A stretch of 64,000 nucleotides of DNA. It comes from Amycolatopsis jejuensis (GTDB lineage: Bacteria > Actinomycetota > Actinomycetes > Mycobacteriales > Pseudonocardiaceae). The notes under the pieces are model-generated. The model had not been told where the DNA came from, searched no databases, and saw only the letters and a program-made list of their open reading frames with translations. This document shows positions 52,915 through 61,738 of this stretch, one piece after another; within the stretch, counting starts at the first letter, position 1, and every line of letters begins with the position of its first letter. The DNA is taken from assembly GCF_000717335.1 (NCBI RefSeq), contig NZ_JNYZ01000016.1, forward strand, positions 113,565-177,564, read 5' to 3'. Made by a program: the position numbers and the translations under genes.

Positions 52915-53703
52915 ATGGACCTCTCACTGCACGGCATCAGCGTGACGGTCGCTGGCCGCAAGCTGATCGAAGACGTGACTCTCGAAGCCCGCCAAGGACA
53001 GTTCGTCGGACTGCTCGGGCCGAACGGCAGCGGAAAGTCGACAACTCTGCGCGCCGTCTGCCAAGTCCTCACGCCGTCGGCCGGCGCGGTGCTGGTCGAC
53101 GGCCTTCCGGTTGCCGACATGGCCGCACGCAAAAGGGCGCGCGCGATCGCCGCGGTCGCGCAGGAATCGTCCGCGGAGTTCGACTTCACCGTGGCCGAGG
53201 TCGTGGCAATGGGCCGATTGCCACACCACGGCCTGCTGGATCGCATGACCGCGGCGGACCATCGGCTGTGCACGGCCGCGCTCGCCCAGGTCGGCCTCAC
53301 GCACCTGGCGGACCGCGGCGTGCTCACGTTGTCCGGCGGCGAACGGCAACGGGCGCTCATCGCCCGCGCACTCGCCCAGCAGCCGCGGATCCTCGTGCTC
53401 GACGAACCGACGAACCACCTCGACATCCGGCACCAGCTCGAGGTTCTCGAACTCGTGCGCGTGAGCGGGCCGACGGTGCTGGCCGCACTCCACGACCTCA
53501 ACCTGGCCGCCGCGATGTGCGACGTGGTGCACGTCCTTGACGACGGCCGCCTCGTGGCAGGCGGAACTCCCGCCGAGGTGCTCACTCCGGCATTGCTCGC
53601 CGAAGTGTTCGGGGTGCGTGCGCATGTGGTGCCGCATCCGGCTTCGGGGCGTCCGCAGTTGTTGTTCGACCGTCTCGAGTCCCAGGAGGACAGTCATGCG
53701 TAA
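52915..53703 (+). CDS. btuD: ABC transporter ATP-binding protein (BtuD type)
   Basis: A 262-residue ATPase. Walker A is GPNGSGKST near residue 36; the signature is LSGGERQR; Walker B is ILVLDEPTNH with the switch His in LAALHDLN. It powers import with the upstream permease. ATG 52915 follows the permease stop directly, and its end overlaps the binding-protein gene by 8 nt. Confidence 0.93.
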   Translation: MDLSLHGISVTVAGRKLIEDVTLEARQGQFVGLLGPNGSGKSTTLRAVCQVLTPSAGAVLVDGLPVADMAARKRARAIAAVAQESSAEFDFTVAEVVAMGRLPHHGLLDRMTAADHRLCTAALAQVGLTHLADRGVLTLSGGERQRALIARALAQQPRILVLDEPTNHLDIRHQLEVLELVRVSGPTVLAALHDLNLAAAMCDVVHVLDDGRLVAGGTPAEVLTPALLAEVFGVRAHVVPHPASGRPQLLFDRLESQEDSHA

Positions 53704-54700
53704 GACAGTCGCGATGGTGCTGACAGCCACGCTCGTCGCCACCGGATGCGGTGCTCAAGTGTCCGAAAAGGACAGTGCAGCCGCACCGGCGGGATTCCCG
53801 GTGACCGTGACCAACTGCGGTACTCCATTGACCGTGGCGAAACCTCCTTCTCGAGTGGTGACGAACGACATCGGCATCACGGAGCTGATGTTCGCCTTGG
53901 GCCTGGGGGACCGGATGGCCGGCTACGTGGTCGACAAAGGACAGTCCGGTGGAGTGGCATCGTCGCCCTGGAAAGCCGAGTTCGACCGAGTTCCCAAGCT
54001 CGCGGAGAAGATCAACCGTGAGGTGGTGCAGGGAGCGGGTGCCGACCTCGTGTTCGCCGGCTGGAGTTACGGCTTCTCGGAGGGAACCGGTTTCACGCCG
54101 GACTCCCTCGCGAAGCTGGGCATCTCCAGCTACCTGCTCACCGAGGCGTGCCGCAATGGCAGTGGCAAGCAACGAGGCATCATGCGCCCGCTCGACGCGC
54201 TGTATACGGATATGCGCAATCTGGGCAAGATTTTCGGAGTAAGTGATCATGCAGAACGTTTGATCGAAGACTACCGCGCCCGGGTGGCCGCTGTCACGGA
54301 CGCGGTGCCGGCCGGACGTCCCCGGCCCAAGGTTTTCCTCTACGACGACGGCCGTGACCAGCCGTTCACGTCCGGACGCAACGCCGGTCCGGACGAGATC
54401 ATCACCAAATCGGGTGGCGCCAACATCTTCGCCGATCTCGACGACAGCTGGACCAGTGTCAGCTGGGAGGCCGTGATCGAGCGCGCGCCGGACGTGATCC
54501 TGATCAACGACTACGGCGGCGAGGTCGGGAGCGTGGCGGACAAGGAGAACTTCCTCCGCTCGCGGCCCGGCCTGCGCGACATCCCGGCGGTCAAGGAAGG
54601 ACGGTTCTTCGCGCTGCCGTACGCGGCTTTGGTGGAGGGCCCGCGCAACGCGTCCGCGGTCGAAGAATTCGGCCGCTACCTGGCGAAACTGCCCGGCTGA
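53696..54700 (+). CDS. btuF: Cobalamin-type ABC substrate-binding lipoprotein (BtuF-like)
   Basis: A 334-residue lipoprotein. The lipobox is VATGC (Cys about residue 18). Typical class III binding-protein blocks follow: PPSRVVTNDIGITELMFALG and a C-terminal ERAPDVILINDYGG. It would capture B12 or a related corrinoid outside the membrane. AGGAGGA precedes ATG 53696. The riboswitch supports B12 as substrate over siderophores. Confidence 0.85.
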   Translation: MRKTVAMVLTATLVATGCGAQVSEKDSAAAPAGFPVTVTNCGTPLTVAKPPSRVVTNDIGITELMFALGLGDRMAGYVVDKGQSGGVASSPWKAEFDRVPKLAEKINREVVQGAGADLVFAGWSYGFSEGTGFTPDSLAKLGISSYLLTEACRNGSGKQRGIMRPLDALYTDMRNLGKIFGVSDHAERLIEDYRARVAAVTDAVPAGRPRPKVFLYDDGRDQPFTSGRNAGPDEIITKSGGANIFADLDDSWTSVSWEAVIERAPDVILINDYGGEVGSVADKENFLRSRPGLRDIPAVKEGRFFALPYAALVEGPRNASAVEEFGRYLAKLPG

Positions 54701-54718
54701 GGGCTCCCAGAAGGTGGG

Positions 54719-54753
54719 AAGCTTCGCCCGGCGCTTGGAAGCCGGGCGAAGCT
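54719..54753 (+). terminator. Hairpin after btuF
   Basis: A perfect 13-bp stem, AGCTTCGCCCGGC (54719-54731) and GCCGGGCGAAGCT (54740-54752), 8-nt loop. There is no U-tract. The -35 element of the cimA leader promoter (TTGGAA, 54735-54740) lies in its loop. Confidence 0.7.
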
Positions 54754-54763
54754 GTGGCATGAT
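54735..54763 (+). promoter_or_regulatory. Promoter of the cimA leader
   Basis: A -35 TTGGAA (54735-54740) and a -10 CATGAT (54758-54763) lie 17 bp apart. The -10 ends 6 nt before the leader ATG 54770, consistent with a leaderless leader mRNA. Confidence 0.6.
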
Positions 54764-54769
54764 GATCGC

Positions 54770-54811
54770 ATGACCGCGTTCTCGATCATTATTGCTGTGC
54801 GCGCCGGATAG
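54770..54811 (+). CDS. cimA leader peptide (Ile-Ile-Ile)
   Basis: A 13-residue peptide MTAFSIIIAVRAG. Three isoleucine codons in a row (ATC ATT ATT, 54785-54793) include ATT, rare at this GC level. Isoleucine is the end product of the CimA route. Hairpins and a seven-T tract follow, so this is very probably an attenuator leader. I found it by reading; it is too short for routine gene calls. Confidence 0.82.
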   Translation: MTAFSIIIAVRAG

Positions 54812-54868
54812 AAGCTCCACAAGAGCTACCGGCGCGCAACCTCTCGCACCCATGCGGGAGGTTTTTTT
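54799..54868 (+). terminator. cimA attenuator
   Basis: Segment 1, GCGCGCCGG (54799-54807), overlaps the end of the leader and pairs exactly with CCGGCGCGC (54829-54837). The terminator stem CCTCTCGC (54840-54847) with GCGGGAGG (54854-54861) is followed by TTTTTTT. A ribosome stalled at the Ile codons would cover segment 1. Confidence 0.82.
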
Positions 54869-54909
54869 GTTGCCTGTACCAGGTTCTGCCCCGCCACAAG
54901 GAGAACACC

Positions 54910-56565
54910 GTGACCCGCACGGAGCCCGCCGGCACACCGCTCGGTGATGCCTTCCACCTCTACGACACCACTTTGCGCGACGGCGCCCAGCGTGAGGGAA
55001 TCACCTACTCCGTCACGGACAAGCTGGCCGTCGCGCGCCTGCTGGATGAGCTGGGTGTCGGGTTCATCGAAGGTGGCTGGCCGGGTGCGTTGCCGAAGGA
55101 CACGGAGTTCTTCGCCCGGGCCGCGAAGGGGGAGCTGTCGCTCAAGCATGCCGCGCTCGTCGCGTTCGGGTCCACGCGCAAGGCGGGAACCACGGCCGAG
55201 CAGGATCCGCAGGTCCGCGCACTGCTCGACTCCGAAGCGCCGGTGATCACGCTGGTCGCCAAATCGGACCTTCGGCACATCGAGCGAGCGCTGCGGGTCG
55301 ACGTCGACGAGGCGTGCGCGATGGTGCGTGACACGGTCGCGTTCCTCACCCGCGAAGGGCGACGCGTTTTCCTTGACGCAGAGCACTTCTTCGACGGTTA
55401 CGCCTACTCACCCGAAACCTCGCTGCGGGTGCTCGACGCAGCGGCTGAGGCCGGCGCGGACGTCCTCGTGCTGTGTGACACCAACGGCGGCCAGCTGCCG
55501 CTCTGCCTTGCCGAAACCGTAAGCAAGATCAAGGAAAAGACCGGATTCCGGCTCGGAATCCATTGTCAGGACGATACTTCCTGTGCCGTGGCGAACTCCG
55601 TCGCCGCGGTCCAGGCCGGCGCGACGCACGTGCAGTGCACCGCGAACGGTTACGGGGAGCGGGCCGGCAACGCCGACCTGTTCGCCGTCACGGGAAACCT
55701 CGTGACCAAGCTCGGCATGGAGGTCCTCCCGACCGGAGGAGCCGCCGAGCTCACCCGCGTCTCCCATGCACTGGCCGAAATCGCCAATCTCGCACCCGAC
55801 ACCCACCAGGCTTACGTCGGGTCGTCCGCTTTCGCCCACAAGGCGGGGCTGCACGCGAGTGCGATCAAGGTGGATCCGTTGTTGTACAACCACATCGATC
55901 CGGCTTCTGTCGGCAATGGCATGCGGGTACTGGTCACGGAGATGGCCGGCAGGGCCAGCCTCGAGCTCAAGGGACGTGAACTCGGGGTCGACCTTGCCGG
56001 CCGGCCCGACGCACTGACGAACGCGGTGCGGAAGGTGAAGGAACTCGAGTCGGAAGGCTGGTCGTTCGAGGCCGCCGACGCCTCGCTGGGCCTGCTGCTG
56101 CGCCGTGAGGTCGTGGAGGTGTCCGGGGAGGAGCCGGTCGCGCCGCCGTTCGAGCTCGAGTCGTACCGGGTGGTGCTCGACCACCGGCCGGACGGGCAGG
56201 TCGTGTCCGAAGCGACCGTGAAGGTGCACGTCGCGGGAGCCCGGGTCATCGCGACGGCGGAAGGGAACGGCCCGGTGCACGCGCTCGACGCTGCACTGCG
56301 TGAGGCGCTGACGCCCCATCTGTCCTGGTTGGACAGTGTTGAGCTGGCTGATTACAAGGTGCGGATCCTGCCCTCCAATCCTGGTACCAACGCGGTCACG
56401 CGGGTGCTTCTCGAGATGAGTGACGGGGAACACGAATGGACCACGGTCGGGGTGCACGGCAGCATCGTCGAGGCCAGCTGGCTGGCGTTGTGTGATGCGT
56501 TGGTGCACAAGAATCTGACTGTCACGCCGGTGCCTGAGCAGGGGGTGGCCGCGGTGGGTGGGTGA
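54910..56565 (+). CDS. cimA: (R)-citramalate synthase
   Basis: A 551-residue DRE-TIM metallolyase. LYDTTLRDGAQREG near residue 17 carries the metal and catalytic residues; LGIHCQDDTSCAVANS is the second metal motif (His-Asp variant). A LeuA-type allosteric dimer domain covers about residues 400-545 (SYRVVLDHRPDGQVVSEATV). It condenses pyruvate with acetyl-CoA to start the threonine-independent isoleucine route, whose later steps use LeuCD and LeuB. The isoleucine attenuator supports CimA over homocitrate or isopropylmalate synthase. GTG 54910 has AAGGAG upstream. Confidence 0.93.
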   Translation: MTRTEPAGTPLGDAFHLYDTTLRDGAQREGITYSVTDKLAVARLLDELGVGFIEGGWPGALPKDTEFFARAAKGELSLKHAALVAFGSTRKAGTTAEQDPQVRALLDSEAPVITLVAKSDLRHIERALRVDVDEACAMVRDTVAFLTREGRRVFLDAEHFFDGYAYSPETSLRVLDAAAEAGADVLVLCDTNGGQLPLCLAETVSKIKEKTGFRLGIHCQDDTSCAVANSVAAVQAGATHVQCTANGYGERAGNADLFAVTGNLVTKLGMEVLPTGGAAELTRVSHALAEIANLAPDTHQAYVGSSAFAHKAGLHASAIKVDPLLYNHIDPASVGNGMRVLVTEMAGRASLELKGRELGVDLAGRPDALTNAVRKVKELESEGWSFEAADASLGLLLRREVVEVSGEEPVAPPFELESYRVVLDHRPDGQVVSEATVKVHVAGARVIATAEGNGPVHALDAALREALTPHLSWLDSVELADYKVRILPSNPGTNAVTRVLLEMSDGEHEWTTVGVHGSIVEASWLALCDALVHKNLTVTPVPEQGVAAVGG

Positions 56566-57188
56566 GGTGGGCCGGTCGGTCGGCGGGCTGCGGCGGTTGG
56601 CGTGATTGGGGTTGGTCTGCTGGCTGGGTTGATGGTGCGCGGTCATCGTGGGGTGCCTGGCCGGGTTGATGTTGCGTGATGGTCTTGGTGTTGGCTGGCC
56701 GGGGTTGATGTCGCGCGACGGTCTTGGTGTCGGCTGACCAGGGTTTGGTGTTGCGCGATGGTCTTGATGTTGACTGGCCGCGACTGGTGTTGCACGACAG
56801 TTCTGGTGTCGGCTGGTTGGCTGACGCCGTGCGATGGTTCGTGTCGCGTGGGTTGACGTTGCGTCGTGTGCCTTGGTGCTGAGCCTTGTCCGTTGTGGTG
56901 CTTTGGTGGTCGTTGGGCTTCGGCGGTGGCTGCTTGCGTCGCGCACGGGTACTGGCTGCGCTGGGGCGGTGTTCATTGGGCATCGGGTCTGTCCCGCGGG
57001 ATGGTGCGGTGTCGTCGATTGGGGGCGACGGGCGTGTCTCGCCGCGGAGCGAGTGGTCCGTTCGCGGCGCTGGTGGTGCGCCGGGTTCGGTGGCGTGATG
57101 GGTCTTTTCGCGCGGGTCTGGCGCGAGGGGGACTGTCGTGCGTGCTCGGGGTGCGCGGGTGACGGTGGGGGTACGTAGACTGGCGCTC
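56566..57188. other. Repeat-bearing gap after cimA
   Basis: A 39-40-bp tandem array is at 56640-56830 and a palindrome copy at 57011-57029. The rest is G/T-rich with no coding family. The FAH gene promoter closes the gap. Confidence 0.7.
56640..56830. repeat. 39-40-bp tandem repeat, about five copies
   Basis: The unit core GGTCTTGGTGTTGGCTG recurs at 56681, 56720, 56760 and 56799, each joined to GGTTGATGTTGCGYG. Copies are 70-85% alike by eye. Confidence 0.85.
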
Positions 57189-57959
57189 GTGCGTCTAGCT
57201 CGTATTGCTCATCCCAGTGGTGTCGCGTTCGCTTCGATCGAGGGCGAGGGCGGTGACGCCCAGGTCCTGGAGATCGCGGAACACCCGTTCGGCCAGCCGA
57301 GCTTCACCGGTAAGCGCTGGCCGCTCGCCGATGTCCGGCTGCTTGCGCCGATCCTGCCGTCGAAGGTGATTGCCGTCGGCCGGAACTACGCGAAGCATGC
57401 GGCGGAGTTCGGCAACGAGGTGCCGTCCGCGCCGATGTTGTTCATCAAGCCGTCGACGACGGTCGTCGGGCCGAATGTGCCGATCCGCCGGCCGTCAGAC
57501 GTCGGCCGGGTCGACTTCGAGGGTGAGCTCGCGATCGTGATCGGGCAGCCGGTGAAGAACGTGCCGGCGGCGCGCGCGGCGAGTGCGATCCTGGGGTACA
57601 CGGTGGCGAACGACGTGAGCGCGCGTGACCTCCAGAAGTCCGACGGGCAGTGGGGCCGTGCGAAGGGCTTCGACACGTTCTGCCCGCTCGGACCATGGAT
57701 CGAGACGTCGATCGATCCGTCCGACCTGGCGCTCCGCAGCGAAGTCGACGGTGAGGTACAGCAGGACGGCCGTACGTCGGATCTCGTGCACAAGGTGCCG
57801 GAGCTGGTCGAATTCGTGTCGCGCGTGATGACGCTCCTTCCCGGCGACGTGATCCTGACCGGAACGCCGGAAGGGGTCGGCCCGATCGTCGACGGGCAGT
57901 CGGTGTCCATCACGATCGAGGGCATCGGCACGCTGACGAATCCGGTGCAAGACATCTGA
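57189..57959 (+). CDS. Fumarylacetoacetate hydrolase-fold protein
   Basis: A 256-residue FAH-family enzyme. It has the conserved KVIAVGRNYAKHAAEFG near residue 59, the metal-ligand block VDFEGELAIVIG, and NDVSARDLQKSDGQW. It matches mycobacterial Rv2993c. Members hydrolyse or decarboxylate acylpyruvates and oxaloacetate. GTG 57189 has TAGACT (57176-57181) ending 7 nt upstream, a textbook leaderless start; the in-frame upstream codons would lie in that promoter. Confidence 0.9.
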   Translation: MRLARIAHPSGVAFASIEGEGGDAQVLEIAEHPFGQPSFTGKRWPLADVRLLAPILPSKVIAVGRNYAKHAAEFGNEVPSAPMLFIKPSTTVVGPNVPIRRPSDVGRVDFEGELAIVIGQPVKNVPAARAASAILGYTVANDVSARDLQKSDGQWGRAKGFDTFCPLGPWIETSIDPSDLALRSEVDGEVQQDGRTSDLVHKVPELVEFVSRVMTLLPGDVILTGTPEGVGPIVDGQSVSITIEGIGTLTNPVQDI

Positions 57960-58600
57960 GTCGGAGTGGCCGTTGAGTGCTACGGGATCTCGCTCGGGGT
58001 GCGGTTTCGGTGTCGCCGTTGAGTGGCTACGCGGTCTTGCTTCGGCGGGCTCCGGTGTTGCCGCTCGGAGGCGACACCCTGGTCGGGGCGGGGTTTGGCG
58101 GTTCGGCCGTGGCTGGGTTCGGCGGGGTACGGAGTCGTTGCCGTGGGGCGGCGAATTGCTGGTGCGGGTGTCTGCCACCGGTGAAGCCGGCCGGGCGGTT
58201 GCGGCGAGTGTCGCCGCTGAGTGGCAACTGCCCATACGGACTGGCGGACGCGTGGTCGATTGGAACTGTTGTCGTTGAGTGGCCACAGAGCGACGGTGTT
58301 GCCGCTCGATGGCGAGGGGTCGACTGGCGGAGAGGCGTCAGCGGGTGGAGTTGCAGTCCGGTGGCGAAGGGCTCGCTGGTGAGGTTGCCGCTCGGTGGCG
58401 AGGGTCCGGCTGGCGAGGCTGCCGTCCGGTGGAGAGGGCTCGCTGGTGAGGTCGCCGCTCGGTGGCGAGGGTTCGGCTGGCGAGGCTGCCGCTCGGTGGC
58501 GACGGATCGCCGGTGGTGCATTGTCATCTCGGGGCGAGACGACAATGCACTGGGCACTGTTGTCGGTGATGCGAGGTGTTGCCTTTGAGTGGCGACGACG
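57960..58600. repeat. Dense cluster of dispersed palindromes
   Basis: About ten copies in 640 bp: 57966-57983, 58012-58030, 58057-58075, 58210-58228, 58268-58286, 58298-58316, 58384-58402, about 58418, 58451-58469, 58485-58503 and 58579-58597. Four of them (58384 to 58485) are in tandem at 33-34 bp. No gene is seen. The cluster ends 4 bp from the FAD monooxygenase stop. Confidence 0.88.
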
Positions 58601-59839
58601 CTATCGGCCGGCTGGTTCCATCGGGCGGCGGGCGAACTGAGGTGCGGACTCGCGGCGGATGCCTACCCCCAGGAGAAACGTCGGGAGGTAGGAGAGTTTC
58701 GGGAAGCGCTGGAAGAGGGCGATCAGCTGGGTGGGGGGTCCGTCGGCGCGGCCGGACATCACCGGGCCGATCACGCGGCGGTGCAGCAGACGCTGTAGCC
58801 CTTGGACGGCAACGGTCGGTACGAGGCGACGGCGGCGGATGGCTGCGAGTTCCTTCACCGTCGGTTTGCCGCGAAGGAGCGGAGCGGCCAGTAGCCGCGC
58901 GGCGGCGACGGCATCCTGCACTGCGAGGTTGATTCCGACGCCGCCGATGGGCGACATCGCGTGGGCGGCGTCGCCGATGCAGAGCATGCCGTCGACGTGC
59001 CAGCGGCGCAGGCGGTTGAGGCGGACGTCGAGGTGCTTGACGTCGTCCATGGACTTCAGCTCGTGCACGCGATCGGCGAATTCCGGGCAGACCTCGACGA
59101 CACCGCGGCGGAATTCTTCGATGCCCGTGGCGGTGAGGTTGTTGCCCTTCGCCGCGAGGTACGCGACCTGGTAGTAGCCCTTGCGTGGCAACGGCACGGC
59201 GAAGCGATGGTTGCGCATCCTCGGCGTGAGCATGCCATCGGACTCGTCAGCGGTCCGGGAGATGCGGAACCACCAGGTGTCGAACGGTGTGTAGTACTCG
59301 TGCGGGGTGAGACCGGCCGAGCGGCGGGCGAGTGACCATCGCCCGTCGGCGGCGATGACGAGGTTGGCGGTGAGTTCGCCTTCGGTGCCGTCGGGCGTGC
59401 GGTAGCGGATGCCGGTGACGCGGCGGCCGGAGCGGATGAGTCCGGTCATCTCGGTTTCCAGCCGCAGGGTGAAGGTCGGCTCCTTGAGTGCCGATTCGGC
59501 GAGCAGGTCGAGGAAGTCCCATTGCGGGACCATCGCGATGTAGGGACGCGGGACCTTCAGCAACGACATGTCGGCGATCTTCAGCAGGTCGCCGTCGGCC
59601 GTCGGCAGGCCCGCCGACGTCACCTCGGTGTGCGGCAGCGCGTCGAACTTCTCGCCCAGCCCGAGCTCGTCGAGCAGGGTGAGGGTGGACGGGTGGACCG
59701 TGTCGCCGCGGAAGTCGCGCAGGAAGTCGGCGTGCTTTTCCAGGACGGTGACCTCGACGCCGGCCCGCGCCAGAAGCAGACCCGCGACCATCCCGGCCGG
59801 TCCGCCGCCGACGATGACACACCCCGTGTGCTCGGTCAT
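58601..59839 (-). CDS. FAD-dependent monooxygenase (PHBH/kynurenine-monooxygenase type)
   Basis: A 412-residue flavoprotein. The FAD motif is IVGGGPAGMVAGLLLARAG near residue 10; the DG motif is VIAADGRWS; the GD motif is GDAAHAMSPIGGVGINLAVQDA. It hydroxylates a small aromatic or related substrate, unknown here. ATG 59839 has GGGGAG 9 nt upstream; ATG 59848 is too close to it. A 26-bp dyad upstream may be its operator. Confidence 0.9.
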   Translation of the reverse strand: MTEHTGCVIVGGGPAGMVAGLLLARAGVEVTVLEKHADFLRDFRGDTVHPSTLTLLDELGLGEKFDALPHTEVTSAGLPTADGDLLKIADMSLLKVPRPYIAMVPQWDFLDLLAESALKEPTFTLRLETEMTGLIRSGRRVTGIRYRTPDGTEGELTANLVIAADGRWSLARRSAGLTPHEYYTPFDTWWFRISRTADESDGMLTPRMRNHRFAVPLPRKGYYQVAYLAAKGNNLTATGIEEFRRGVVEVCPEFADRVHELKSMDDVKHLDVRLNRLRRWHVDGMLCIGDAAHAMSPIGGVGINLAVQDAVAAARLLAAPLLRGKPTVKELAAIRRRRLVPTVAVQGLQRLLHRRVIGPVMSGRADGPPTQLIALFQRFPKLSYLPTFLLGVGIRRESAPQFARRPMEPAGR

Positions 59840-59852
59840 CTTCCTCATCTCC

Positions 59853-59878
59853 CCTTTTTCATCATGCGTTGAATAAGG
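59853..59878 (-). promoter_or_regulatory. 26-bp dyad upstream of the monooxygenase
   Basis: CCTTTTTCA (59853-59861) and TGAATAAGG (59870-59878) form an interrupted inverted repeat with one internal mismatch and a further symmetric centre. It lies 14 bp before the ATG, over the ribosome-binding region. It is AT-rich against GC-rich surroundings, typical of MarR or TetR sites. Confidence 0.55.
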
Positions 59879-59879
59879 T

Positions 59880-60851
59880 TGAGGATGCACCTCGGAGGGT
59901 GGTCGCGTCAAGTCGGACGGTGAGGGTTCTCTGGTCGGGAGGGGGTGGGGTTCTTGGGGTGTGGGCGGGACGGGGCTTGCGGGAGGGCTGGGGAAGGTGT
60001 GACCGGGGCGGGTGATCCGGCGGTTGTCGAGCGGGGTGAGGGGTGACCGAGCGGCAGGGGGAGCGGGCGACGTGGGTGTGGCGGGTGGCGAGGGGTGTGG
60101 AAGTGGGCGACGTGGGTGTGGCGGGTGGCGAGGGGTGTGGAAGTGGGCGACGTGGGTGTGGCGGGTGGCGAGGCGTGTGGGGAGTGGGCGACGCGGGTGC
60201 GGCGGGTGGCGAGGCGTGTGGGGAGTGGGCGACGCGGGTGCGCCGGGCGGCAAGGGTGGGGGGAGTGGCGAGGGGCGTGGGGCGGAGGGGCATGCGGTCG
60301 GTGACTGCGGCGGGGCCGGGGAGAGGGTGAGCGACGGCGTGGCGAGGCGGGCTCGGGAACGAGGCGAGTGGGATCCGGAGTGGTGAAATGCGGAGTGGTT
60401 CGAAGGGGACGGATGTGGTGTCCGAGTGAGGTGTGGGTGGGGAGTTTGCGGAATGGTGTGTGGTCTGTGTATGTCGATCTCGCAGTGAATGTGCGGAAGC
60501 TGTCTTCCGGGTGGGAAAGGCGAAGTGTGGTATTTCGGGGAAATAGCGGCCGGGTGGAAAAGTTCGGTGACGGAACTTGTGTCGGGTCGTGTTTTGGGGA
60601 GAGTGGGGCGGCGGGGTGGAAAAGGTTGGTGTGGAAGGTGTTTCCGCCGGGAGCGGGAGTAGGGAATTCGCGCGTTTGCCGGTGAGGGTCGGGGGAGGCG
60701 GCTTTCACCCGCTCGGACCTGTGGGATGGTGGTGAGCGTCACCGGTCGGACACTTTGTGCACCGGCAGTAGAGCCGGTCGGCCGTAACGGCTCAGCGGTA
60801 ATCACCTTTTTGGCCGCGTTGCGAACGCGGCGAGTGCCCTAGCCTCACGGG
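59880..60851. other. Gap with a 40-bp minisatellite
   Basis: A 40-bp array occupies 60060-60280. The part 60370-60710 is lower in GC than the surroundings and shows no coding family. The HAD gene promoter (TAGCCT, 60840-60845) ends the gap. Confidence 0.7.
60060..60280. repeat. 40-41-bp tandem repeat, five to six copies
   Basis: The unit GGGCGACGTGGGTGTGGCGG plus GTGGCGAGG recurs at about 60065, 60105, 60145, 60186 and 60227. The first three are nearly identical. Confidence 0.9.
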
Positions 60852-61688
60852 GTGGATTTCGCCGCGGCCGCTCCGTCTCTCTCCCGACCCGCTCCGCCGG
60901 CTCCCGCCGGACGCGAACCGTGGGCGCCTCCCGAGCTGAGCCTCGTGTGCCTCGACATCGACGACACTTTGATCGACTGCACCGCCGCGATCCGCCGTAC
61001 GCTGCATGCCTTGACCGGCCGGGACGATCTCTGGCCGTTGTGGGACTTGATCACCGAGGAACACGTCGCGCTGGTTGTCGCGGGTGACCTCGGGTACGAC
61101 GTGATGCATCACCGCCGCACCGGATGTTTCCTCGCCGAGCTCGGGATTCTTGCCGATTCCGTGCAGGTGAGCGCGTTCGAGGCACGTCGGCGCGACATTC
61201 TCGCTCGGTCGTGGCGGCTCTTCGACGACGTGCTCCCGTGCCTCGACTGGCTGCGCGCCGCCGGGCTGCAGATCGCCGCGGTGACGAACGCCTCAGGTGC
61301 GCACCAGCGGCGGAAGATCGCCGAGCTCGGGCTCGCGCCGTTCTTCGATCACGTTGCCATTGCCGGGGAAATCGGGGTGGCGAAGCCCGATCCGGTGATG
61401 TTCCACTCGGTGTGCCTCGCGTTGGATTGCCCGCCGGAGAGGGCGGTGCACGTCGGCGACAAGCTCGACACCGACGCCATCGGCGCGTTCGGGGCCGGCC
61501 TCGGCGCGGTGTGGCTCGACCGTGACAGCACCGCGCGGACCGGTGAACGTGCACCCGAAGGGGTACACACGGTGACCGGTCTCGACGAGTTGCCTGAGCT
61601 GCTGGTTTCGGAATACGCAACGGTCGGCGTGCCGGCACCGCGCAGGGCGGGGACCCCCGCTGCGGAGCTCCGGGGTGGCGTGTTCTAG
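60852..61688 (+). CDS. HAD-superfamily hydrolase
   Basis: A 278-residue phosphatase-like enzyme. Motif I is CLDIDDTLID (about residue 34), motif II VTNAS, motif III the Lys in VAKPDP, and motif IV GDKLDTD. A helical cap lies between motifs I and II. It hydrolyses a phosphate ester; the substrate is unknown. GTG 60852 has TAGCCT (60840-60845) ending 6 nt upstream. Confidence 0.9.
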   Translation: MDFAAAAPSLSRPAPPAPAGREPWAPPELSLVCLDIDDTLIDCTAAIRRTLHALTGRDDLWPLWDLITEEHVALVVAGDLGYDVMHHRRTGCFLAELGILADSVQVSAFEARRRDILARSWRLFDDVLPCLDWLRAAGLQIAAVTNASGAHQRRKIAELGLAPFFDHVAIAGEIGVAKPDPVMFHSVCLALDCPPERAVHVGDKLDTDAIGAFGAGLGAVWLDRDSTARTGERAPEGVHTVTGLDELPELLVSEYATVGVPAPRRAGTPAAELRGGVF

Positions 61689-61738
61689 TATTTCTCCTTG
61701 TGCGGTGCTGGTCCGGCTGAGCTGGGAACGCGCCTCAC

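Noticed and set aside
58601..60805. A 734-residue reading of the monooxygenase
   Set aside because: The N-terminal 300 residues are Pro/His/Thr chains from the 40-bp array and G-rich DNA; the FAD motif begins right after ATG 59839.
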